From positions 1,178,001 to 1,242,000 of the forward strand of contig OY764222.1 of NCBI GenBank assembly GCA_963668325.1: a stretch of 64,000 nt of DNA. The letters run 5' to 3'. The notes under the pieces are model-generated. The model made no database searches and was not told the origin of the DNA. It worked only from the letters and a program-made list of their open reading frames with translations. Shown in pieces: positions 1 to 7,993 of this stretch; position 1 is the stretch's first letter; each line of letters begins with the position of its first letter. Source of the stretch: MPNP01 sp963668325. GTDB taxonomy: Bacteria > Pseudomonadota > Alphaproteobacteria > Rhodobacterales > Rhodobacteraceae. A program made the translations under genes and the position numbers.

Positions 1-2
1 CG

Positions 3-500
3 CTTGTTGCCTGGTGTCACCGGAAGCATCTTGTTGGGGCTGACCAGAGGGGCAATGCTGTTTTTATCACCCGTGATGCCAAGGCTTTACCGGTTGGGGC
101 CGAGTTGCACGGAACCATGCCAGGGCGACCCTTCAAGGGAATGCGCCGGGGGTCCAGAAAAGCGCAAGGTGGGTTCTGGCTGGCGCGTCAGGAAGCGGGA
201 CCAACCCTGTTGGTCGAAAGTGCGATTGATGCCCTGTCGGCTTATACTCTGTCGGCGGCTATGTGCAAGGAGTGTTCCCATTTCCAATATATCATCTCCA
301 CTGCCGGTGTGGCCACAACGCTGCCCCCCTGGATTATTGATCTGGTCCCATCGGAAACCATCTGGTGTGGCTATGATGCCGATATGGCCGGTGATCAGGC
401 CGCGGTTCTTCTGCTACAGGCACATCCCGAAATACAGCGCCTAAGACCCCAAGGGGGCAAGGACTGGAATGCTTGTCTGCAGGTGCAGCAAGACAACTGA
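3..500 (+). CDS. DUF3991/Toprim domain protein, 5' end outside window
   Basis: The frame is open from the first bases, so the N-terminus lies outside the window; 165 codons are visible before TGA. The residues around GAELHGTMPGRPFKGM and GFWLARQ look like the DUF3991 region. They are followed by a Toprim-like stretch, LLVESAIDALSAYTL, then IISTAGVATT and the acidic CGYDADMAGDQAA, where Toprim proteins carry their metal-binding DxD. Such proteins usually sit in mobilisation or replication modules of plasmids and integrative elements and are thought to act in primase-like or DNA-processing steps. The divergent relaxase remnant next door fits that setting. It is GC-richer than the defence genes that follow. 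Domain assignment is by pattern recognition. Confidence 0.7.
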   Translation, partial: LVAWCHRKHLVGADQRGNAVFITRDAKALPVGAELHGTMPGRPFKGMRRGSRKAQGGFWLARQEAGPTLLVESAIDALSAYTLSAAMCKECSHFQYIISTAGVATTLPPWIIDLVPSETIWCGYDADMAGDQAAVLLLQAHPEIQRLRPQGGKDWNACLQVQQDN

Positions 501-757
501 ATGATCATTTGAACAAACTACTCCCACCAATAATCGAGACCAACGGGATTACGGTGCACCAAGCAATTTGATCGACCTGCGGTGCTTGCAAACAGTTACC
601 GGCTTAGGCCTTTGCGGGGTAAATTTGCCAGGTGGGGAATTTAACTGCTTGGAAAAGAAATGGTGGGGAAATTGATTTTATTAAAATTATTGGAGCTTCT
701 TGAAAAGATTTGTCTCACTTCGCCCGAAATAATTTGAGAAATTCAAGTTGATTTAAA
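501..757. other. Intergenic remnant, no gene recognised
   Basis: Several short stop-riddled frames on both strands. No RNA gene, repeat or convincing coding segment was recognised. It lies between the Toprim gene and the mobilisation remnant. Confidence 0.5.
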
Positions 758-859
758 TTAAAAAACAACACCCTGGTCAACCAGCTGGGCCGACAGATCT
801 TTGGCTAATTGAATATATTCACTTCGCAATCTGATTGTGTCTGTTGCTCTTTTTTGCAT
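758..859 (-). CDS. Possible 33-aa small protein in the mobilisation remnant
   Basis: ATG at 859 with an AGGA six bases upstream opens a 33-codon frame ending TAA. The peptide begins MQKRATDTIRLRSEYI and continues with a helix-like LAKDLSAQLVDQG. It lies 68 bp downstream of the relaxase remnant on the same strand. The start resembles a ribbon-helix-helix segment of small mobilisation accessory proteins, but it is too short to assign. It may be a chance frame or a remnant. Confidence 0.3.
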   Translation of the reverse strand: MQKRATDTIRLRSEYIQLAKDLSAQLVDQGVVF

Positions 860-927
860 TTGAATTCCTGATTATTATTTTGAGTTAAGTAGGGCTTAAC
901 ATGACTGCAGGAAAGTAGCAAGGCTCA

Positions 928-2332
928 CTATTCCCACGGGGGTTTCAGCATTAAGTCGAAGGGATCATCATACCAGGTCGATTTGGGCCTTTCCTGCTTT
1001 TCCTCTTTTTGCGGCCGCAACCAGTTCATCAGCTTTTCTCGTATTCGTTCAGCTGTTGCTCTAAGTCTGTCAGTCGCCCGGTTAATTCGCTCCAATTCTT
1101 TGCGTAATCGTTCAGCGCCTCGTGCAAATTCTGTATATCGTCGCCTTGTTGCTTCAGCTGTTTCTCGAAACCTTTCATATAGCCATTTTCCTTCTTCCTC
1201 TGCTCGGTAAAACTCTGCAATGCTTTGTGCAAGTTCTTCGTTTCTTCTTCTTGCCTTTTCATTTGCTTCAGCATCTGATTTTCCAACTCGGTCAATGCCA
1301 TCATCTACTCTCCTAGCTTGATTATCCATTGGTTGGGGAAACTCTGATCCGTAAAAACTACCGGTTTCTCCATTCCAGGGTCTTGGAACAGGTAGGTTGT
1401 CCCCTCGAAAGTCCTCATCTCCAGCCCCATTTCCCCCAACACTATCTTCCTGGCCAGCTGGTGTTGGTTCCAGGTCCATGCCAGGTTGCCCAGCACCCCC
1501 AGGGTCAGAATTACCAAAACCCCTAGCAGGATCCGGTTGCTCATACTCCGGGGATTGGCCTGGTGCTCGAGTTTCTTCAACTTCAATTCCATAGCGTTTG
1601 TGATAGAACTCAGTGCGCTTTCCCAGCGCTGCCTCCATTCGTTGCCGAGCTTCAGCAATTCCTGCTTCTCGTTCTCTTCCCGTTTCTTCTTTGCTTCTTC
1701 CCGGCTCCGGGCCATACTCTTGGAATAATCCTGCATTGAAGTCATCTTCATAAATAGGTCCTTTCAATCTGACTTTTTTCTTTGTGCCTTCGGGAATTAT
1801 CGTGATGTATTTTTTTCCCAGGCGATTGACTGTTCCATGTTTCTCGAGTTCCTTCACGACATCCGTCCGGTCGGTAATATCCCCTAGCTTTATCAATTCC
1901 ATAAGATGAGCGGTTATCTCCCGGCGAATTCCGCCGACATCCTTACCTAGATGAACTGGTCTGGCCCTCTTCGGATCATCCGGGCGAGCCCACCCTTCCT
2001 GCTAGTTCCACAGGTTGCACCAGGGAATGAAAAGATTCTGCCAACCAGGCGGTGCAATGTTGAGACTTTTACGAGTTGCCAGGTCAACCATTGCTCCCAC
2101 AATATGGACATGCACTCCGCCATCAGCCTCGTCATGCCGCACTGCGGTCCAGCAGTAGCGATCAGGCTCAAGACCTGCCAGGGCTGTTTGCTCGAAACTG
2201 TCCAGTACCGCCTTGATATCGGCTTCAGTCGGTTTGTCTTCAACAGCCCAGGCCAGCACCCCACTGGTGTAGCGATGTTGAAAAGCAAGGGAATCGGCAA
2301 CCAGGCCAACCATCTGTGGATCACCCCGCAAC
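928..2332 (-). pseudogene. Relaxase (MobA-like), truncated by IS and interrupted by one TAG
   Basis: The first part (2331 down to 2005) reads like the catalytic core of a plasmid mobilisation relaxase. It has an HDE and an HVHIVGA histidine motif within RYCWTAVRHDEADGGVHVHI, followed by LATRKSLNIAPPGWQ. Translation stops at TAG (2004-2002) but continues in the same frame with QEGWARPDDPKRARPVHLG and then the 324-residue tail starting MELIKLGDITDRTDVV, with the typical KKVRLKGPIYEDDF. Homologues run straight through this point. The N-terminus is absent: the frame meets the ISAs1 element at 2332/2333 and nothing relaxase-like follows on the other side. The tail is charged and coiled-coil-like and ends in tandem TAG-TGA. 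It would have nicked DNA at oriT; as it stands it is dead unless TAG is read through and an N-terminus is supplied. Confidence 0.8.
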
Positions 2333-3573
2333 CAGGGCTATCGCTTTTGAACTTTTTCATCTTCATTCAGTTGTACTTTGGCCCCTATTATGATTTCCAG
2401 TAGATAGCTATTGTTCCATCCAGCTCGTTTCAACTTGCTTCGCATGGAGGTCTTTTTCTTCTCCGGTACCACGCGCACCATATTGATTGCCATCCGTCGC
2501 ATCAAAGCCATATTCTCAGCCCCATGGCCGACCCTAGTGCGTTGCTGATCCTCATTCATGGTTACATCAAGGACCCAATGGAGCGAATTCTCAATCCCCC
2601 AGTGCGACCGCACCTTTGTCAGCAATTGTTCTGGTGAAAGTATTTCGCTCAGCAGAAAGTACCGGGTCTCACTAGTGGTCTTGCCTTTGATATAGCGTTC
2701 GGCCTCCACCGCACCAAAGGCCGCCAACCCAGGCCAGTCATGGCGCTCCTGCACCCATTCAATATCCGTCGAGACCCGAGCCCGGCGGGTTTCAATGCGC
2801 CCATGACCTTTTTCAACCACATCATCCGAAACGGTCATTTCGGCCCCCGCCGGTGGATCTTCCAGATAAAGACGGATATCCTCATTAAGCGTTCCCTGGT
2901 TGCCCTTGAGAGCCAGAACATAATGGCCGTTCTGTGCCAGGATGGTGTCGGCCGTGCTTCGTTGGGTGTGCATGGCATCAAGAGTTACAGTCTTCCCCGC
3001 AATTGAAAGAAGTTCCAGTAGAGCTGGCAAGGCGGTAATTTCATTTGATTTGTCCGCAACCCGGACTTGCCCAAGAACCACACCGGTTGCCGTGGCAAAG
3101 GCCTGGACCAGATGAAGAGGCGAGCGGTTGGAAGCTTCGGCAAAGGACCGACGCAAGGCTTTGCCGTCAATGGCAATCACATCATCCCCGAAATAATCTT
3201 GCCAGCCTCCAACCAGCCGGAGCAACGCTGTCTGAAGCCCCTTGGGGTCAATGATTCTGAACAGATCGGAAAAAGCATCATGGCTGGGTATACCATAGTC
3301 AAGCTTGAGAAACTGCCGGAGAAAATCTTCCTTTTCACGGCCAAAGAAAGCCATGTCAGTACATCCTTCACCACCACATATGATGGTCATCAGGCCGATT
3401 ATGAGCATGTCATTGAGATCATGTCTGGTTGCATTACTGGTACGGGGGTCTTCAACCCCCTCAAAGAGATGGGAAATATTCTGCATTGTTCTGCCTCAAA
3501 AATTGTTTTTTTTGGTAGAATCGCAGAAAATGCGGATGGAAACAATTGAAAAATTTTAAAAGCGATAGCCCTG
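2333..3573 (-). mobile_element. ISAs1-family insertion sequence, no target duplication
   Basis: Terminal inverted repeats are clear: CAGGGCTATCGCTTTTGAAC at the left and, on the other strand at the right, CAGGGCTATCGCTTTTAAAA. The element is about 1241 bp with one transposase gene. The flanks (ACCCCGCAAC on the left, CGGAGAAAGT on the right) do not match, so the expected 8-10 bp target duplication is missing. Together with the missing 5' part of the relaxase, this suggests a deletion or recombination starting at the IS rather than simple insertion. Confidence 0.85.
2338..3486 (-). CDS. ISAs1-family transposase
   Basis: This complete 382-residue DDE transposase has acidic residues in VIAIDGKALRRSF and TVTLDAMHTQ, and a C-terminal HWGIENSLHWVLDVTMNEDQ motif typical of the ISAs1 family. 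Length is normal for the family. Its TAG stop lies inside the left inverted repeat. By chance or design the frame continues past that TAG straight into the relaxase fragment. The start ATG is about 90 bp inside the right end. It appears intact and probably active in its own transposition. Confidence 0.93.
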   Translation of the reverse strand: MQNISHLFEGVEDPRTSNATRHDLNDMLIIGLMTIICGGEGCTDMAFFGREKEDFLRQFLKLDYGIPSHDAFSDLFRIIDPKGLQTALLRLVGGWQDYFGDDVIAIDGKALRRSFAEASNRSPLHLVQAFATATGVVLGQVRVADKSNEITALPALLELLSIAGKTVTLDAMHTQRSTADTILAQNGHYVLALKGNQGTLNEDIRLYLEDPPAGAEMTVSDDVVEKGHGRIETRRARVSTDIEWVQERHDWPGLAAFGAVEAERYIKGKTTSETRYFLLSEILSPEQLLTKVRSHWGIENSLHWVLDVTMNEDQQRTRVGHGAENMALMRRMAINMVRVVPEKKKTSMRSKLKRAGWNNSYLLEIIIGAKVQLNEDEKVQKR

Positions 3574-3598
3574 CGGAGAAAGTGAAAATATATACACA

Positions 3599-5122
3599 TT
3601 GGACCTACCTATCGCTATAGAGAAGAATCTAATTAGGGAATATTATCCCGTGAGAAAACCCACTGTTGAAGATTTCCATTTAGCATGGGAAAAGGAAATA
3701 GAAGCGCTAGAAAAACCCTCTGGTTATTATATTCCAGGATCAACAGTTCCTATAATCAAGCTAAAAATTCCACCTCACATTGATATTCATCAAGGATCAT
3801 TCAGCCACCAAGGCAAGGCGATAGAAGCTTGGGAAACTTCAGGTCGAAGAGGTTTTTTAGCAATGGCAACAGGTTCTGGAAAAACGATTACTGCATTGGC
3901 AGCAGCTACAAAGTTGCAAGAAGAAGTGGATACATTATTGGTAATAATTAGTGCACCTTACAAGCCCTTAGTTTCGCAGTGGTTAGAAGAGGTAAACACA
4001 TTTGGGGTAAGACCTATTCCAGTAAAAGGTTCCCAAGTTGAACTAGCAAATAGTCTTGATTTTGCTGTTAAAGGATTGCAATCAAAGGTTAGTAAGGTTG
4101 AGGTCATGGTAGTAACCGAAAATTTTCTAACTAGCAAAAACTTCCGTCAAATTTTTGATGCAGTTCCAGAATCCATTTCTACCTTATTAATAGCTGATGA
4201 AGCCCATAACCTTGGAAAGAAAAGTTTCTTGGAAAATACTCCAAATCGTTTTGATTTTCGTTTGGGATTATCAGCAACTCCAGTGAGACAATATGACCCC
4301 AATGGTACAAATTCTTTATTTGCCTATTTTGGGAAACCTGTTTTTGAATTTAGTTTAGGGGAGGCAATTGGCTTATGTCTTGTGCCCTATAAATATTACA
4401 TGCATAAGGTTGAACTTACGATTGATGAGCTTGATAAATGGAAAATATTAACTGAGAAACTCAGACGAAACAGTTTTAAAGGTGATGCTGATGTTTCAGA
4501 GGCAGGTGATCTTTCGACAGAAATTAAGAAACTTTTAATTGCCAGGAGAACAATAATCGAGTCCGCAGAAAATAAGATAAATATTCTAAGAAATTTGCTA
4601 GGTAATCGTTCTAGGGATACAGTAAAACATGTCTTAGTATACGCTACGGATAAAAAGCCTTCACAACTGCTTAAAGTAAACGAAATGCTACAAAATGATT
4701 TAAATTTTACAATCCATCAACTAACTTCAGAAGAGACACGAAAAAGTTGCCATGCTGCAAGTATCTTACAAGGCTTTGCATTAGGTGATTATAATGTTGT
4801 AACCTGTAAACGTGTCCTAGATGAAGGGGTGGATATCCCACAGGCAAAAGAAGCCTACCTTTTGGCTAGTAATACTATTAGGAGACAATGGATTCAGCGT
4901 AGGGGACGAGTCCTCCGAAAATGTGATGCTGTGCACAAACAAATGGCTCATCTTCATGATTTTATAGTAATTCCACCTGTTCCAAGTGATATTGGTTCAA
5001 GGGTTATACTTGAAGGTGAACTAGAACGGGCACGGGAGTTTGCAGAATTATCAGCAAATGGGGGCAGTGTGGGTGGCCCATTTGATAGGATTGAAAAGAT
5101 TATGAATACTATGTTTAATTGA
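3599..5122 (+). CDS. SF2 DEAD/DEAH helicase, phosphorothioation-restriction type (candidate)
   Basis: This 507-residue helicase has Walker A ATGSGKT near residues 90-96, DEAH at 200-203, the SAT motif LGLSATPVR near 223-230, and motifs V/VI in RVLDEGVDIPQAKEA and RRQWIQRRGRVLRK. It is a two-RecA-domain translocase with no nuclease domain visible. Similar helicases are recurrent members of DNA phosphorothioation restriction loci, and here it heads a five-gene operon. The start is uncertain: TTG at 3599 is the first candidate, there is no close ribosome site, and the frame is open back into the IS that ends at 3573, so the original N-terminus may have been clipped. Stop TGA; the next gene starts 18 bp later. 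Confidence 0.8.
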   Translation: MDLPIAIEKNLIREYYPVRKPTVEDFHLAWEKEIEALEKPSGYYIPGSTVPIIKLKIPPHIDIHQGSFSHQGKAIEAWETSGRRGFLAMATGSGKTITALAAATKLQEEVDTLLVIISAPYKPLVSQWLEEVNTFGVRPIPVKGSQVELANSLDFAVKGLQSKVSKVEVMVVTENFLTSKNFRQIFDAVPESISTLLIADEAHNLGKKSFLENTPNRFDFRLGLSATPVRQYDPNGTNSLFAYFGKPVFEFSLGEAIGLCLVPYKYYMHKVELTIDELDKWKILTEKLRRNSFKGDADVSEAGDLSTEIKKLLIARRTIIESAENKINILRNLLGNRSRDTVKHVLVYATDKKPSQLLKVNEMLQNDLNFTIHQLTSEETRKSCHAASILQGFALGDYNVVTCKRVLDEGVDIPQAKEAYLLASNTIRRQWIQRRGRVLRKCDAVHKQMAHLHDFIVIPPVPSDIGSRVILEGELERAREFAELSANGGSVGGPFDRIEKIMNTMFN

Positions 5123-5140
5123 TTATTTTGGAGAAAGTAA

Positions 5141-5359
5141 ATGGCCACAGCCGCTCAGAATAAAGCTTTGGAGGTTCTAAAAGACAAAGTTATGAATACT
5201 GATGAACGTTATGACGGTTATCATGATGATCTCACAGGGACACTTTATGATATTTTGGCTTTAGAAAATGAAAGAACCTACAATATCTCACAACAAGTTT
5301 CACGGCTAGTGGCAGCACTTGGCGAACTGTTAGTTCAGAAAGAAGGTAATTTAGAATGA
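5141..5359 (+). CDS. Small protein of unknown function (72 aa)
   Basis: ATG is preceded by GGAGAAAG at good distance. The 72-residue protein is acidic and apparently all-helical (MATAAQNKALEVLKDKVMN at the start, QQVSRLVAALGELL at the end). The stop overlaps the start of the SMC-like gene by four bases (ATGA), so the two are translationally coupled and the product may be a subunit or regulator of that ATPase. I do not recognise the family. It is not DndE by sequence motif, although DndE is also a small partner of DndD. Confidence 0.75.
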   Translation: MATAAQNKALEVLKDKVMNTDERYDGYHDDLTGTLYDILALENERTYNISQQVSRLVAALGELLVQKEGNLE

Positions 5360-7497
5360 AAATTCTTTCAGCCCGAATTCGAAATTTCAAGTTACTACGT
5401 GAAATAGACTTGACTTTTAGCGTTGACCCTCAAAAACCTTTAACTATTATTCGAGCAGAGAATGGTTCAGGAAAAACATCAACCCTACAGGCATTGCGTT
5501 GGGGACTTTACGGCAAAGATGTTTTAGATGATATTCATGTTAGATTATCTCCAGCAGATTGGCCGGATAATACTAAGTGCACAATTTCTGTTGAAATTGA
5601 TTTTGTTCACACTGCAGTTAGCAAAGTTGATGATGAAACTATGACAACAGAAACAATATTCAGTTTAAAACGAGAAGTTCAAGAAAAACCACAAGGTGAT
5701 TACCCTAATAGAGGCAAAGAAAGGGTTATTTTATATGAAAAAACACCTGCAGGTGCAGAAGAAAAAACACCCGCTGAATCTTGGTTAGCTCAAATGTTAC
5801 CCAAGGAAATGATTGATATCTTCTTTACAGATGGTGATGCTGCAATGTCGTTTATTTCTCCCCAACTATCCGAAAATACAAAAAGAGACAAGGTTAAAGA
5901 TGCAATTCGCTCATTACTTGGGCTTGACCTTCTTGAACGTGTCGAAAAACGTATCTCAACAACTCAATCAGAGGTAAATAAGAAGATTAAAAAAGTAGCA
6001 ACTTCTAATGAGTTAGTTGAGATTACAAATGAAATTGAAGAAGAAACAAAAAAGAAAGTAGAATTATCGGAAAAAGTAAATGAGTTAAAAACACAGATAG
6101 ACAATATTCAAAAAAAATTTCAGATAGCTGAGCGAGAGCTAACTCGAGCTCTAGAAGCAGGTAGTTATGAACAGTTGGTTGGCCAGAAAGAAACGTTTCT
6201 TAAACAATCAAACCAAGCCATTGAAGAGGAAGAAAAACTAAAACGTAAACATCAAGAACTCTTCAAAGAAAAATCTCTTAGTTGGCAATTATTAGAGAAT
6301 TATTTTAAGAAAGGATACGATCATCTGAATAACCTGCACGAAAAAGGCATTATTCCTAGAGCCTCTGTACCAGTACTAGAAGAAAGATTAGCTTTAGAGG
6401 AATGCATTTGTGGGGCAGATCTTTCTGAAGGAACGATAGAAAGAGAAAATGTTTATAGGTTGATCAACCAGCAAAGAAAAAATGATAGTGAAGTAGATCT
6501 CTTGACCTCCCTTTACTTCCAATCTAATGGCGAAATGGAAGCTTGGGCTGAAAAGGAAATTAATAAGTGGGATGATTACGCTTCAGATCTGAGACAAGAG
6601 CGTGTTATTGTAAAAAAGCGAATTACAATAGCAAAAGACGAACTAAAATTAATAGAAGCAAAAATTGACCAAATTGGCAGAGAAGAAATAGAGCAAAAAC
6701 AAAAACAGAAAAAAATGCTTTTATCTGCGCTTACGGGTAAAAACAATAAACTAGGGGGACTTGAAGTATCCCTAAAGGATACGGAACATAAATTGAAGGA
6801 ATTTAATCAGAAGCAAAAAACTCTGAGTCTTGCTGAAGCAAAAATGGTTGGACTAAATGCTGAAAAAACTGTTCTAAACGATCTTCAGAACATCGTCCAA
6901 AGTTCTCTAGATGAAATGCGCGGGATTTATATAAACCGGGTAACCAATAGGATGAATGATTTGTTTTTGGACATGGTGGGTGCTGACCCTGAACAAAATG
7001 CTGTTTTTCAAAAGGTACAAATTAGTAATAATTACAATATTGTTGTTAATACCAAAGATAATCGAACATTAGATCCTGATACAGAAGTTAATGGAGCTTC
7101 ACAAAGAGCGTTGACTTTCGCCTTTATATGGGCCCTGACGGAAGTTAGTGGAGTCGTTGCACCGAGGGTCATAGATACACCCCTTGGCATGATGTCGGGT
7201 AATGTAAAGCGAAGGGTTTTAGAAATGGTAAGTAGAGCTGCAGGAGAGGATGTTGACCGACAGGTTATATTATTCTTAACTCAATCTGAAATATCGCATA
7301 CTGAAAACATTTTAGACAAGCAATCTGGTGTTACTTGCACTTTAATAAAAACTGATGATTATCCCGTAGATCTTATGAACAATCCTGAAGTTAATAGATC
7401 TGAAATTCGACTTTGTAATTGTTCACACAGAGAATATTGTGATCAGTGTCAGCGTAAAAACCATGCTGAGTTCCAACTGAGCTATCGAGCAACTTAA
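5356..7497 (+). CDS. SMC-like ATPase, DndD-type
   Basis: This 713-residue ABC/SMC-type ATPase has Walker A RAENGSGKTSTL near residues 33-44. A long coiled coil runs from about 190 to 540 and is broken by a hook-like CICGADL near 349-355. The signature-like NGASQRALTFAF lies near 577-588 and the Walker B-like VIDTPLGMMS near 601-610. The last form strongly resembles DndD, the ATPase of the Dnd phosphorothioation system. The C-terminus adds a second Cys/His cluster (CNCSHREYCDQC), probably metal binding, which I do not associate with ordinary DndD. It is in a tight operon with the helicase and the 72-aa gene. A role in DNA sensing or restriction is inferred. Confidence 0.8.
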   Translation: MKILSARIRNFKLLREIDLTFSVDPQKPLTIIRAENGSGKTSTLQALRWGLYGKDVLDDIHVRLSPADWPDNTKCTISVEIDFVHTAVSKVDDETMTTETIFSLKREVQEKPQGDYPNRGKERVILYEKTPAGAEEKTPAESWLAQMLPKEMIDIFFTDGDAAMSFISPQLSENTKRDKVKDAIRSLLGLDLLERVEKRISTTQSEVNKKIKKVATSNELVEITNEIEEETKKKVELSEKVNELKTQIDNIQKKFQIAERELTRALEAGSYEQLVGQKETFLKQSNQAIEEEEKLKRKHQELFKEKSLSWQLLENYFKKGYDHLNNLHEKGIIPRASVPVLEERLALEECICGADLSEGTIERENVYRLINQQRKNDSEVDLLTSLYFQSNGEMEAWAEKEINKWDDYASDLRQERVIVKKRITIAKDELKLIEAKIDQIGREEIEQKQKQKKMLLSALTGKNNKLGGLEVSLKDTEHKLKEFNQKQKTLSLAEAKMVGLNAEKTVLNDLQNIVQSSLDEMRGIYINRVTNRMNDLFLDMVGADPEQNAVFQKVQISNNYNIVVNTKDNRTLDPDTEVNGASQRALTFAFIWALTEVSGVVAPRVIDTPLGMMSGNVKRRVLEMVSRAAGEDVDRQVILFLTQSEISHTENILDKQSGVTCTLIKTDDYPVDLMNNPEVNRSEIRLCNCSHREYCDQCQRKNHAEFQLSYRAT

Positions 7498-7515
7498 TAT
7501 TAGGAAAATACCATT

Positions 7516-7977
7516 ATGACTGAGGAAACGTTAATATCTGGCTTGCAAAATCAATACCTCAGATTCCCATTAAAGCATTATGAAAATGTCCGTAATTTCA
7601 CAATGACTAAACATTCAGAAAGAGCCAAAAATAGGGATAATATCCCATTTGATCGTTATGTCGATATTTGGTGGCTCGCTATGTGCATTGGGGTACAGGA
7701 AGGAAGGCGGACTACGTTTGAAAAAAGTAATTGGCATCAGTTTGGCCTTGCGGGTGAGCTTTTGCCATCTAATCCCTGGAGAATATTTCAACTGAAATTA
7801 CTTGCCGTTGGAATAACTGGAAATACGGAAGTATTGCTAAAACCAGGACAACTAATTTCAATTGCAAATGAATACGCTGCAACAGGTTTTCCTATTCTAA
7901 TAGATGTTTTACTTGGAAGCAAAGTCCCAATTTGGGCCATGACTGATTTTATAACAGCCCGAATTAACAGGAGTTGA
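7516..7977 (+). CDS. Protein of unknown function (153 aa) in the helicase-SMC operon
   Basis: ATG lies 18 bp after the SMC gene, with AGGAAAA upstream. The 153-residue soluble protein contains ERAKNRDNIPFDRYVDIWW and a hydrophobic C-terminal region (PILIDVLLGSKVPIWAMTDF). No catalytic signature was recognised. Its conserved place between the SMC ATPase and the multi-HTH gene suggests a structural or adaptor subunit of the same complex. Stop TGA, then 16 bp to the next gene. Confidence 0.75.
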   Translation: MTEETLISGLQNQYLRFPLKHYENVRNFTMTKHSERAKNRDNIPFDRYVDIWWLAMCIGVQEGRRTTFEKSNWHQFGLAGELLPSNPWRIFQLKLLAVGITGNTEVLLKPGQLISIANEYAATGFPILIDVLLGSKVPIWAMTDFITARINRS

Positions 7978-7993
7978 GTAACTTAGTATCATT

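Noticed and set aside
928..3486. Continuous transposase-relaxase fusion if the two TAG codons were read through
   Set aside because: The TAG of the transposase lies in the IS terminus where stop codons are normal; shared frame has a one in three chance.
3067..3549. 160-codon frame on + across the ISAs1 transposase
   Set aside because: Shadow of the transposase; its end covers only the IS terminus.
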